Shown here piece by piece: positions 31,602-44,200 of a stretch of 64,000 nucleotides of DNA; positions within the stretch are counted from its first letter, which is position 1; every line of letters starts with the position of its first letter. Source of the stretch: Thunnus maccoyii (taxonomy: Eukaryota; Chordata; Actinopteri; Scombriformes; Scombridae); contig NC_056548.1 of the NCBI RefSeq assembly GCF_910596095.1, positions 1,176,315 to 1,240,314 of the forward strand, given 5' to 3'. A program made the translations under genes and the position numbers. The notes under the pieces were generated by a model. That model did not search any database, was not told the origin of the DNA, and saw only the letters and a program-made list of their open reading frames with translations.

Positions 31602-34600
31602 ACTACTTTTTATTCACAAAGAACACCTGTAAACATACTGAGTTCCCCTTTAAGGGACAGGTAAGTGTGTTACCTGGGTGGACACTGTAGCAGGTGACGT
31701 TGGTTCCTTTCAGCCTCTTGGCGAGCTCGTGGGTGAAGAGCACGTTGCACAGTTTGCTGCTGCAGTAAGCCTGAAAGAACTGCCAGCTGTAGCTGCCGGT
31801 CCCCAGGTGTTTGTTCACCATCAGAGCCTGAACACACATAGACAGCTTCATCAACACCTGAGACAGGTGACGTAACGGGCACGTGAGTGAGGAATGTTCA
31901 ACGCAGAGAGCACGCAGGTACGAAGGAATGTCTTTGTGCAACAGCGTTAATACGACATCATGTCACACCTAGAGCCCGAAGCATCACAGAGGCAGCTGTG
32001 ATGCTGACAGGCAGAATGTTCCTCAGTCTGTTCAGTAATCCAGGACACAACAAGTGAAAGATCTGATAGTAAGCTGTGTGGACTCTCCTTTAAGGCTGTG
32101 TTCTGTCTCCACTTTATTTATTTTATACACCAACAACTGTATCAGTCAGCATTCCAACAGATTTTGGATAAAGTATGCTGATGATACAGCGGTATACAGC
32201 AATAACTGTGGCCGCCCACCAAGAGCCGGGTTCTGCTTGAGGTTTCTACCCGTTAAAAGGGAGTTTTTCCTTACCGCTGTCGCCAAGTGCTGCTCATGGG
32301 GGAATTGTTGGGTCTCTGTGAATTAAAGAGTACGGTCTTGACCTGCTCTATGTGGAAAGTGCCTTGAGATGACTTTTGTTGTGATATGGCGCTATATAAA
32401 TGAAAATTGATTGATTGATTGATTGATTGATAACTGAAGTGAGAGAATAATAAATACACTCACACTGGATGTGACTCCCCTCACTGAGACCTGCTGATAG
32501 ACGTCACAGCAGAGCAGAGGAGAGACACTGAGGTAGTGATGTAACCGACCTGTGTGCTGGTGTTTAACATGTTTTTTTTTTCTTCCCGAAAACAAATCAT
32601 TTTTAAAATATTTGTATGAAACAAATATTTGTAAAAAAAAAAACCCCATTATTTGTACGTTGCCGAATAATGTATTTGTATTTGGGCACACCTCTAGTAC
32701 CCACGTATGATTCATGGTTGAGAGAACATCACACCTGGACAGACTGAGACTGAGGACGTGTGTTTAGCTGCTTCTAATTAACAGCCGTGTTGAAAATTAA
32801 AAATCACAGCCGGTCAGAGAAGCAAAGAGCTGAAATTTCCTGGTTTTAAGAGAGAATGATTAATAAACCTGATAATAAAACTGATGTCGTGTGCTTGTGT
32901 TGTGTCACCTCGAAGTCGATGTGTCCCCAGCGATGAGCCATGGAGGACAGGGTGATCACTCGTCCTCCGCCCGCCTCCTTCAGCCTGTCCAGCAGCTGGC
33001 AGGTCAACAGGAAGTGACCCAGGTGGTTCACCCCGAACTGGATACCGAAACCGTCCTCCGTCCGTCCGTCAGCCACCAGACCTGCAGGACGGAGCTCAAG
33101 GTAAGTTCAGACTGACACAGCAGGCTGCATGCAATGACATGTAAGAATATTAATATGTAAAATACTAAAACATGAAATATCTAAAAAAAAAACAGTTGCA
33201 TGAAGGCGAAGCAGAAAGGACTGCTGGGAAAATCATCACCACCATCTACACCTCCGGCTGCCTACACCGATCTCACAGCATCACTGGGGACCAATCAGTG
33301 ACCTCCTGCCCTCAGGAAGAACATACAGGTGTATCTGAGCAAAGACCTCCAGCATGATGGAAACTATTACTGATAACTGTGTGTGTAAATACATGCTGAC
33401 TATTTTTTATATTTATTTTATCCCTGATAACTATTTTTATTCTATTTTACTGTGTAAATAAGTGTTGACCGTCTCCTTAATATCTATTTTATTCTATTTT
33501 ATTAACACTTCTATCTTATATTTTGCACTACCTGGCTCAGGGAGATGCTTGCTTTGCTGTTCTGTCAACAATAAAGATACTATTAAAAATACTTTTTTAA
33601 ATTAAAAAAAACATGCAAAAACTAACATCTTAATCAAAAAATTAAATGTACACAATACTTTAAAAAGTATTAGATATTACATATAATGTGCTTGAAAGTT
33701 AAAAATATTGAAAATTATTAAATAAATGTATAAAATAAGTGAAAAAGTGTGCTTATTTACTCAAATATAAGTGAATATGTACAATAAGTTTGAAAAATTA
33801 ATAAATTAATAGATCTTACCTGCTAAAACTGTGTTTGATTTGTTCATCTAATGAAGATTATAAATACTATTTCTGTTTTAAAAAATACTGAAAATACTGA
33901 AAGTAATTCATTGATAATCAGCAGCAGCAGATCTCATCAGCATCTGTTCGTATCTGTGAATCTTTGTTACTGTGAACGTTTGTCAAACTCATCATGACAT
34001 GAACTCATAGCTGCGTATCAGGTGTTCATATTATTGCACCTGTCAGCTCAGCGTCATAACTCACCGTCACACCTGAAAGTGATGTCAGTTTGACCCGTCT
34101 GACAGCAGCAGCAGCTCTTCAAACTGACAGTAGAATCAGTGTTGGATCGTCTCTTTAACTAAGTCTCCGTGTTCAGGTTCAGGTTTGAATCAACTTCTCT
34201 GAACGCTGTTATGTGTGTTTGTGTGTTTGTGTGTTTGTGTGTTTGTGTACCAGCGTTGTTGATGAGCAGATCCAGTCTGGACTCAGTTTTTAGGAAAGTT
34301 TCGGCGAAGCAGCGGACGGACTTCAGACTGGCCAGGTCCAACTGCATGTAGAGCACGTCAGTACTTCCTGTCTCCTGGAAGTCAGGTGGAGAAAACGTTG
34401 GATATTTAACCAGAATTATTCAACAGAGATAGAATATAACGCAAAGATTAAAATAAAACAAATCATAAAAATAAATTCAACAGAGAGAGCAGAGAGGTTG
34501 TTGAGAGCTTCTTTTACTCTTTATTAAAAAACATTTTCAGGTGTATTTCATTCAGAGGGATGGAGAGAATATTATTATTTTCATGTTTTATTCTTTTATT

Positions 34601-37600
34601 TGTAATTTCAAGAAAACAGGCTCCTAATGTCTAGATTTCAAAGGAAGACAAAGCAAAACATGAAATATATCAAATGTTTAGCTGCGTTTACTGATTTTGT
34701 TAGTTAGAAATAACAAGTCAGTCTAATTATCAGCTTAATGGTTTCATAGACTGAAGCTGTGAAGAATATTCAGATTCAGACGACTTTATTAATCCCAGAA
34801 GGATGAATCGGTTCTACAGTCTGACCAGATACACACACGAGAGAAACTCACAGGCGAGCAGCAACATGTCAGAGCCGACAGAGCTCACGGCTGCAAGGAT
34901 CACCAGCAGCAAACACACTCTGGCACCATCAGGTCACCCCGTAAATGCAGGTTTACACGAGGAAACCAGACGAAAAGCAAACAAAACAAAAGTAATTTGC
35001 ATAAGTTTAAAGGAAGTGAAGCCTTCAGCAACACTCTGGCACCCTCAGGTGATCGTTGAGCAGCCTAATAGCAGAAGGAATGAAGGTTTGTTCTTCTCGG
35101 AGGGCATCACAGTGAATTCACTGGACAGAACATGTCCATACTTTAGTTTAGAGGAAATTCAACCAGCATAACGAGGAGTAGATTTCCTGATCTTCTTCTC
35201 TCTTACCTGTTGTATGTCTGCGATGGCGGCCTCGGCTTTGTCCCGGTTTCGGCAGGCCAGGATCACTCTGGCTCCCTTCCTGGCCAGGTGCAGAGCCGTG
35301 GCTTTACCGATGCCGGTGTTCCCTCCTGCGGCGGGAAAAAACACGCCGACATGAAACACTGAAGGAAACACGGTGAGGCGGAAGACGGACACCTGAACTC
35401 ATCTCTTAGAAAAACTAAGAGACACTACATCAAAGTTTGTGATGCAAGTCAAATTCTTACATGGGAAATCATAATTATGGAATTTTGTTTAATTTGATCC
35501 ATATAATGTGTCAGAAAAGCCAACGAATCACTGATTTGTGTTCATTAAAATATTTGTTTTAAAGGGTCAGTTCGCCCCAAATTATGACTTCTAGCGGCAC
35601 CTCGACATGCAGATAGTTTCTGGTTTTATGGGGAGATTAATGGTGCAAAAAAAAAGCACTTTTATGTAAAACAAAAATACCTTCAATCATTTAAAAGTCT
35701 CTGTTTTCAGATTGATAAAATTCTAAACATCAACAAAAAAAGTGAAAAATTATTAAAGGTTCAGTTACAAACAAAGAAAAACAAAATCATCATCGATTAA
35801 TTATTTTCTCAATTCATCGTTTTGTCTATAAAATCTCAGAAAATAGTGAAAAATGTTATAATTTCCCAGAGTCAAAGGTGAAAACCCAAAGATATTTTAC
35901 TGTCATATATGACAAAGAAAAGCATTAAATCATCTAATCTGAGAATTAATATTTGTTTATTAAAATATCTGTCAATCAACTAATTGATCCATCAACTAAT
36001 TGTTGCAGCTCTAGTTGTCAGTTCAGCTCTCAGGTGATGGTCAGTAAATGAAGGTTTCATCGTAAAGCTGGAAACAGTTTATGTCCATTATGTGTTTATG
36101 TACACAAGTATAAATACAGTATGAACTAATGTTTGTATGGAAATACATGTTAGTGGTAATAAATGAGAACAATGATCAGTGGTTCTTTATGTGCAGTGAT
36201 GGAAAGTAACTAAGTACATTTACTCAACTATTTAAGTACAGTATTTGAGGTATTTGTACTTTACTTGAGTATTTCCATGTGATGCTACTTTCTACATTTC
36301 AGAGGGAAATATTGTACTTTCTACTCCACTACATTTATTTGACAGCTTTAGTTACTTTTCAGATGAAGATTTGACACAATGGATAATATAACAAGCTTTT
36401 AAAATACAACACATTGTTAAAGATGAAACCAGTGGTTTCCAACCTTTTTGGCTTTTGACGTCTTACAAAAAGCAGTGTGTAGTCGGGGTCACATTTCACA
36501 TGTCTATGAGTTGTTAACAGCTCCACCAAATAGTGATTTTTCCCTCTAAACTTCTCACATGCTTTCATTTCAATAAATGTTCAAATGATCCAATATTTCA
36601 GCAAAAATCAAAGATTAGAGAAAAAGTCCAAAAACTGAAAACAGATTTGTGTATCAGAACTTTGTTTTTTCTTCTTTCCTCTCCCATTAATCATCTCACC
36701 ACCCCTCAGATTTATCTGCTGACCCTTTGGAGGGGCCCGACCCCTAGGTTGGGAACCACTGGACTAAACTAGCTAACTGTATATAAAGTAGTGTAAACTA
36801 GCTCCACCTCCAGCAGCTACAACAGTAACATGCTGCTCTAACACTGATGCTTCACTATTAATAATCTAATGATGTCATATATAATAATATATCAGTCAGA
36901 GGGACCAAACCACTACTTTTACTGCAATACTTTAACTACATCAAGCTCATAATACTTATGTACTTTTACTGCAATACTTTAACTACATCAAGCTCATAAT
37001 ACTTATGTACTTTTACTGCAATACTTTAACTACATCAAGCTCATAATACTTATGTACTTTTACTGCAATACTTTAACTACATCAAGCTCATAATACTTAT
37101 GTACTTTTACTGCAATACTTTAACTACATCAAGCTCATAATACTTATGTACTTTTACTGCAATACTTTAACTACATCAAGCTCATAATACTTATGTACTT
37201 TTACTGCAATACTTTAACTACATCAAGCTCATAATACTTATGTACTTTTACTGCAATACTTTAACTACATCAAGCTCATAATACTAAGATGGACATGTAA
37301 TGACATATTAAGTTTATAATTATTATGTTAATAAATTCTAACTATACTAAGACATATTTTATATTATTACAACTGTGTCATTCATCATCTGTTTGTACAG
37401 CAGCAAACACTAATAGTTTACATTAATAAACACATATAGCCTACCTGCTAACAACTACATTATAATGTATTATAAACCATTTATTAACTGTTTATAGACG
37501 GATAATAAACGTTAAGACATATTCGGGGAATTTTGATGGTATTTTGTGCATTTACAGACTCACTCTCTAACAAAAATCAGAGAGTTTACCTGTGAATAAT

Positions 37601-37797
37601 CTTTTTTTTAACCTTTATTTCTTTACCTGTAAAGCAGCAGTAAGACGCCTCCGCAGTCAGAAAGTCTCACCTGTGATGATGACGGTCTTTCCCGCCATCC
37701 CTGCGTTTCCTTTACATTTGGATCTTTTGAAGAGAGTCTGTGTGAGGACGATGTATCCTCCCAGCAGCGCTCCGGCCAGCAGCAGCAGCACAAACAT
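30825..37797 (-). CDS. dhrs13: dhrs13-like short-chain dehydrogenase/reductase, six-exon copy
   Basis: Exons on the minus strand are 37797-37671, 35325-35207, 34374-34251, 33081-32909, 31827-31674 and 31084-30825, all with GT/AG borders. The joined frame is 957 nt, 318 aa. A hydrophobic N-terminal anchor ([15 protein letters not shown]) precedes the Rossmann motif TGGNTGIG. Then come NNAG, a VITLSS serine motif, catalytic YCSSK and the C-terminal signature [15 protein letters not shown]. That signature places it nearest DHRS13 in the retinol-dehydrogenase branch, so membrane-bound NADP(H)-dependent oxidoreduction of retinoid- or lipid-type substrates is likely. The third glycine-motif position is Gly where Ala is usual. 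A tandem paralogue follows at 41.3-50.2 kb. Confidence 0.88.
32104..32431 (+). mobile_element. LINE 3' fragment with (TTGA)n tail
   Basis: It opens with reverse-transcriptase-like LFILYTNN...KYADDTAVY, including the YADD catalytic motif. Next is GCCCACCAAGAGCCGGGTTC. The TGGCGCTATATAAATG tail then runs into TTGATTGATTGATTGATTGA. The same tail family, inverted, is the insertion at 52378-52800. It lies in intron 4 of the six-exon dhrs13 copy. Confidence 0.65.
33190..33600 (+). mobile_element. LINE 3' end, probable
   Basis: A short [18 protein letters not shown]-like reading, CCCTCAGGAAGA, repeated TTATTCTATTTTA and a final AACAATAAAGATACTATTAAA resemble the 3' terminus of a fish LINE. It lies within intron 3 of the dhrs13 gene. 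The clade is uncertain. Confidence 0.4.
35740..36014. repeat. Copy of the 'TTAGTTGCAGC' interspersed repeat
   Basis: It contains TCATCGATTAATTATTTTCT, TATAAAATCTCAGAAAATAG and AGAATTAATATTTG, and ends CAACTAATTGTTGCAGCTCTA. It lies in intron 1 of the six-exon dhrs13 copy. Confidence 0.55.
36195..37290 (-). mobile_element. Compound non-autonomous element, copy 3
   Basis: Same order and orientation as copy 2: AAGTAC-rich end block, 332-bp hAT MITE (36430-36761), then about eight 47-bp minisatellite units (36915-37285). The flank shared by copies 1 and 2 is missing, and the distal terminus is truncated in the array. It occupies intron 1 of the six-exon dhrs13 gene. Confidence 0.75.
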
Positions 37798-38099
37798 CTT
37801 GACTGTGTCGTGAACGACTGTCTGACTGCGGAGGACTGATTTATACACCTGCTTGGGACTCACCTGTGTGTCGGACCGGCTCTACCTGTCTCTGAGGCGG
37901 GCAGGCGTGTCACGGCTCGATCCGGTCCGACTGGTTCTGCTGACGTCGCTCATCAAAATTCCTGCTGCTGTCTGACTCTTTACCCACTGATCTACCCTGA
38001 ACCCCGAGGAGGAGCCCTGCAAGCTGAGACTCAGTTTAAATACCACGCATGTAGTTTAATATTAATGGAGGAAAAGGAGGAAACTTCTATTTCTATATT

Positions 38100-38100
<1 letters not shown>

Positions 38101-38160
<60 letters not shown>
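38101..38160. repeat. (GATA)n microsatellite
   Basis: Fifteen or so perfect GATA units. A second block of similar length occupies 38644-38701, immediately before the Tc1-like element. Between them is an ATTTGTATGAAACAAAT repeat that also occurs near 32.6 kb. Confidence 0.95.
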
Positions 38161-38645
38161 GTGCAGAGATCCCAGTTTTTGTATCTGTATTTGTTGAGGC
38201 AGCAAAAATTATTTGTATCTGTTTTTGTGTTCAAATAAAAGTGGAAAGAGGCTTAAAAATCCTGTTTTTGTTTTTATTACACTCTTAATTTTAGAAAATC
38301 ATTGTGATTACTGAGCTAAAACTTTACTCATCGCCTCATTGCAGCCTATTTGTAGACCCATAACACCGTGTAACGTGTAGGGAGGAACTTCAAAGGCGAT
38401 TATTACTTTGCATTTTTCATTTATTGTCTATTTTTTTACAACCTAACTTTGTGGAAAGGAGAAGAGGAACAACAGTTCATGGAGAGTCTTTAAGAGCTCT
38501 TTGCTTGTGTCAGTAGCTCAACTTTATCTCTGGGGAACACCCCCAACAAATAATTTTTAAAATATTTGTATGAAACAAATATTCATATAAAACCCACTAT
38601 TTGTGCTTTACCAAATAATGTATTTGTATTCAGTCACACCCCTAG

Positions 38646-38701
<56 letters not shown>

Positions 38702-38702
38702 C

Positions 38703-39390
38703 ACGCACCTTCTCATTCAAGGGTTTTTCTTTATTTTCACTATTTTCTACATTTTCGAACAACACTGAAGACATCAAAAACTGTGAAATAACACATATGG
38801 AATCATGTAGTGAACAAAAAAAGTGTTAAACAAAGCAAAATATGTTTCATATTTGAGATTCTTCTAAGTAACCACTGTTTTCTTTGATGACACACGTGTG
38901 AACCAGCTTCATGATGTCATCACCTGGATGGTTGAAGGAGTTCCAACATTTTTCCTTCACTCTGTGGTCCAACTCATTGTCCTGTTAAATAACAAATGAT
39001 GGTCCCACTAAGCAAAACCAGATGGGATGGAGCGTCACTGCAGGATGTTGTGGTAGCCATACTGGTTGAGTTGCTTTGAATTCTGAATGAATGTCTAACA
39101 GTGACACCATCACACCTTCTCCTCCAGGCTTCACGGTGAGGAACCACACATGCAGATACCTTTCATTCATTCATCAGATCAAAGTACAGATCTCTCCACT
39201 GGTCTAATGTCTATTACTGGTGTTTCTCTGCTTCTTACTGGTCTTCCTCAGCAGTGTTTCTCCGCAGCAGTTCGACCATGAGGGCCGGATTCACGCAGTC
39301 TCCTCCGAACAGCAGATGTTGAGTATGTGTCTGCTGCTTGAACTCTGAGAAGCATCGATGTGGCCTCTAATCTGAAGTGCCAGACAGATG
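38703..39390 (-). mobile_element. Tc1/mariner-like transposon fragment
   Basis: The left end CACCTTCTCATTCAAGGGTT is the terminal type of fish Tc1 elements. On the minus strand the frame at 38985-39170 reads YLHVWFLTVKPGGEGVMV and LVGPSFVI, matching the transposase region around its second catalytic Asp. Stops and indels are frequent, and the N-terminal DNA-binding part is missing. Inactive. Confidence 0.75.
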
Positions 39391-39487
39391 TAAGGGAGCA
39401 CATTGCATTCACTAAAGAAAAAAAAATTCTCGTAATTATGACTTACACAATTATATGAAACATAGTTTGTAGAATCATTCATGGAAT

Positions 39488-39556
39488 AAAACAAAGCTCA
39501 GATTTTCAGTTTTGGCAGGTTTGGTTTTTAGGACAGACTGCAGAAACTCTCGCACT
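39488..39556 (-). pseudogene. Scrap of a third dhrs13-like last exon
   Basis: AAACAAAGCTCAGATTTTCA and AGGTTTGGTTTTTAGGACAG, followed by CTGCAGAAACTCTC, match almost base for base the last codons and 3' flank of the five-exon dhrs13 gene at 41223-41287. Homology stops after about 70 bases. It is best read as a partial tandem duplication, not a gene. Confidence 0.6.
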
Positions 39557-41262
39557 TGGAATAGTTAATTAAGGACCGAACCCAAAAGGCAGAGGACTAC
39601 TGTAAAACAGTAGGGATGTCGTAGAGCAATCAAATCAATACTCAATTATTCATCTCATCAAGACCTACAAATCATACACTGACACCCCTGACCTAAATCC
39701 AACAGGAAGTCCACAATCTCACTTTCAAAATAAGACTTTGCCCCAATTTTGGACTCCGAACAAACGCTATCTCCTCTGAGGGCGTTAATGGTATCGGCTT
39801 CAAACTTTGGTACATGACTTATGACATTGTGGCAAAAAAAACTTGTTAAAAACTTTGTAATAACTCCAATGGTTTAGATTTTATAAGTCCTGAAAGTTGC
39901 AGTGCCACATCACCCTTACAATGTAAACCAATGGGGAGGCAATCTATGGGCATGAACTTTATGTCAAACAGAGGCTTCTGATGTCTAAACTATAAGTCTG
40001 ACCACTTTCAAACCTGTATCAATGGATTCACAACGAAATTTCCTACTAAAATATGATTTTTAATGTAAGATTTGGCCAAAGTCATGGGATTTATGAGGAG
40101 ATTTCACAAGAAGCGTACTCTAAAATCCTCCTCTCCAGCTGCTCCTGGTGATGTCACTCCCTCAGTGCTGTGAAACATTCCGCAATACACACTCATTATA
40201 AAATCACAGGAGGAGCAAGAAAAGACTTTAAAACTCACACTCTAATATCTCAAAAACAATAAAAGATAGTGAAAGGAAGGATGTGTGATGATATCGTTCA
40301 AAGGAAGAGCTGACAAAGTTCTTATTTTGTAGACGTTTATTAGACGATGGCCATCGGGTCCATTCCATGTACAAAGATGGTCTGGGCAACGTACCACTGT
40401 CGGTGCATAGCTTATATGGGGTTACACATCTGTATCTTATCACATGAATAACATAGGTTTTCCATGGGCACTAGGTCAGTTGGGAGCCATCCATCATGTA
40501 ATTGACAGCTACCTCACAACATATTATGTGTCACAACATACCACATCTGGAACAGTCCCAAACTTGACCATGGATCCATTGTTTGTATCTCTAAGGTCCC
40601 CCGAAGGGCTATACCATATTACCTAAGGGGACATGCAGACTCTAGAATGTTTATGTCACATGTCCAACACCCAAAATCAGTAAAATACATAGGGTCAGAT
40701 AAAAATCATACTAACAGATAGAAAAAACATGTAAGTTCAAGATTTGTAGGTCAAAGTCTCGTGACTCATTTAAAGTTCAAATGAAGTTTGTATCTAAAAC
40801 TATGTGGAAGCAGTAAATGTTCAAAAAGGTGTGGGTTCGCTCACACTCTCCATTCAGATATATGAGTATTTTTCTGTGTCCAGCTGCAGTTACTTATTGT
40901 CTCTACACACCTGACAGAACACATGTCAATCAAACTTTCAAAATAAAAGCACACCACACTTGTAAGAAATATCCCTGATTTTTAAAAAGCAAAATGATCT
41001 GATCCCGACAGGCCAGAGTGTGACGTCCCGACCAACGCTGCTTGCAGCTTTAACTCAAATCACATACTGTAAACATTTATTCACTTTCACTGTATTGTCA
41101 ACATGTCATTATCTTCATGTGGTATTAATACAGTTGAGAGCTGAAACTGTTTTAAACTCCATGGTGATGCATTCAGGGACACTCATTGGGGGACTCGTAT
41201 ATAAATATAATCACTTGGGGATTAAAACAAAGCTTGGATTTTCAGTTTGACAGGTTTGGTTT
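39557..41262. other. Intergenic between the two dhrs13 copies; repeat-like, no gene
   Basis: From about 39560 to 40870 the sequence looks like one long fish DNA repeat; its GCTCACACTCTCCATTCA end recurs near 23610. No protein-like frame. AATAAA on the minus strand at 41076-41081 is a likely polyadenylation signal for the five-exon dhrs13 copy, about 185 bases past its stop. Confidence 0.45.
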
Positions 41263-44200
41263 TTAGGACAAACCGCAGAAACTCTCACTGAGCTCCCACA
41301 GCTTCTTGGCAGCAGCGTCGTCTCTCGCCTTCGCCTCGATGTTCAGCAGCGGCGCGCAGTGGGTGAAGTAGTGGCCGCTGAGATGCTCGATGCCTTGCTT
41401 CAGGGCACAGTGGAGCGTGGTCTGAGCTCCGGACTCAGCATCCACAAAGAAGAGGAAGCTGATGGGTGCCTGGCACAGCCTCCACCAAAATCCGGTATAA
41501 CGACCGATCTCTGTATTTATGACTCCTTGATAGACAAGAAAAAATAACCAAAAAGTTCAACTGACAGAACATTTATTTTAAAGCCAGAGAAGCCCATTTG
41601 TTAATTCAAAATGAATATCTACTATGTCAAAACTGTTATGATTATATAATATTAGACAGTTTTTTTATTTATGAGACAATGACAATGTCTTTCATTTATA
41701 TGTATGGAGGCCCATTGGTCCGGGTATCATCAGATAATTCATAATTCATTTGTAATTCAAAAACCAAAAAACGGTAAATCTGTTATTTGTTTCAAAACAA
41801 AAAACTGAAAACCGTTTTTGGTCAATAATACAATACAATACAATAATACAATCAAATAATGAAAAACCAATCAAACCCGGCCCGTTGTTGGTTTTTGCTG
41901 ATTCGTTTTCATCGTTTTTCCTTTTTGGATTGAATATCCAGCAGGTCTGCCGACATTCAGCTGATTCGTTTTTGAGTTTGAAACCAAAAACTGAAGTCAC
42001 ATGGTTTTTTCCTTTTTAGTTTCCCAACGAAAATCCAGAAAACCAAATTCAAAAGACAATTTTGGTTTAGAAATCATGTATTTTTGTCAGTTTTGTACGA
42101 TAGCGGAAGCGGCTACATTAGCCTACCCATGATCCTCAGCGACCGTTGCTATGGTGAAGACGCCAGCGACCCCCATTGTTGCCGGAATAAAAAGAAAGGT
42201 AACGGATGACGAAAAAATCTTCCTAACATGATCTTGTCAAAATTAACAGATACTTCAGATTATTAGGGATAAGACAAAAATATAACATACCGAGACACAA
42301 TAAGTTATAATTATATTTATTTAGTTCTATATTTTTTATTTTTATTAAGACAAGTATATGGATCCATACCACATACCAAAGAATTCATATATGAAAAATG
42401 TTCTTTTACGCTAGAATTTTTAAAAAAAAAATGTAAGGAATGCCAAAAAAAAAATCAATAAAAAGCCATTTCATATTGATTTACCATATCATTAATATCT
42501 CATAATTCCATTGTAAAAAGTAAAAAAAAAAATTATATCTCCGAATTTTCACTTGTAAGGTCAGAATTTACTGAACTTTTACTGACTTATCATTTTTATA
42601 TGAATCAGAACAAACTTCAACTGTCAAAAGTGCGACTTATTAAGTCAAATCTTTAGATAGTAAAGCAAAAATATGAGATTTTAAGTCAAAAGATTGAGTT
42701 ATTATCTTATAATTTTGACTTACTATCTGATTTGTATCTGCTATTCTCAGATGAGAGGCTTACTACATCATAATTTTGACTTAAAGGGTAAAAAAAATGT
42801 TGACTTTTTGAATCAACTCATTTTTTTTCCTGGGGACACTGTAGGTGATAAAAAGCGACATAAGCATAAGATAAAATAACTATAAACCAGGATAACTCCT
42901 GGAGAGTGAAGGCTGAGGTGTACTGACCAGGATGGAGGCTGTAGCAGGTGACGTCGGTGCCCTGCAGCCTCTTGGCGAGCTTGTAGGTGAAGAGGATGTT
43001 GCACAGTTTGCTGCTGCTGTACTTCTTGAAGAGCTGAAAGTTGTTGCTGCCCGAAGCCAAATCTCTGTGAGTCGTCAGACGGTTGAAATCCAACTTCCCC
43101 ATCTCGAAGGCTTTGGAGGCAACGGTCACCACGCGGCTCGGCCCGCTCGCCTTCAGCCGGTCCAGAAGCAACACCGTCAACAGGAAGTGACCCAGGTGAT
43201 TGACGCCGAAGATCATCCCGAAGCCGTCCTCCGTCTTCCCGCTATTCATCAGACCTGAAGTAAGAATCATCAGAGGCAATAAACTTACTGACACCAGAAT
43301 ACAATTAGTCCTAAAACAACAGTCAGGTGCTCATATGAACAAATCACATTAAGCCAATTAGCTAGCTAGCTGAACCTGATAAAAATCTGACAGCTACAGT
43401 TGTCATTTCAAAAAAATCGACGGTCGTCATCTAGAATTAGACCACTCTGTAGCTCTAACTTTAGCTGACAATCATCGAGGGCCATTGACTGTCAGATTGA
43501 AAGACATTTTTCTTATGTGCACTAATATAAATGATAATTAACAACAATAAATGTGTTCCATGTTCAAGCGCCAGTTGAATTTCAACAAGGTCCACAGTAG
43601 TCCATAAAAATATGAAAAAAGAAGAAGCAAAAAGACTTCCTTCGCCAAGATTAGCCTTTTGGAGCTTTATTTAACCTCTTTCCTGACAAACTAGGTTGGT
43701 ACCAATGGATGCCTGAAGTTGTCTAGTTTCATATGATACCAATATCTGCACTCTACCCACTACAGCCTTGGACAGACAGAAAGACAGATAATTCTTTTGA
43801 AGCATTAACTACTTCAAATGAATTTAAAAAAATGAATGTGTTAATTTTAGCAGCACTAATATATATGTATTATAAGGGATCTCCGAGATAACACGGTGTT
43901 GTGCTTAAAGTATAGCCACGTATCTTAGTCCAAGATCAAAATAAAACTTTATTAAATCTAAGTGATCCACAGTGTGGGTGTACACCAGACCAGAGAATGA
44001 CATGAGGGTGAATTTCGTTAAACTGAGAGCACGAAATGTTTAAATTGAGAGCACTAATTAGTTTCAAAAGATATTATAATTTGATAGCAAATCTGTCACT
44101 TATAGTCAACTGCATGTGAGATTAGAGAGACTGGTTGGCGTAGCAACAATAAGTTATTTATTTGCAGATATTGTCACAGCATCATCACTCACTGCACTTT

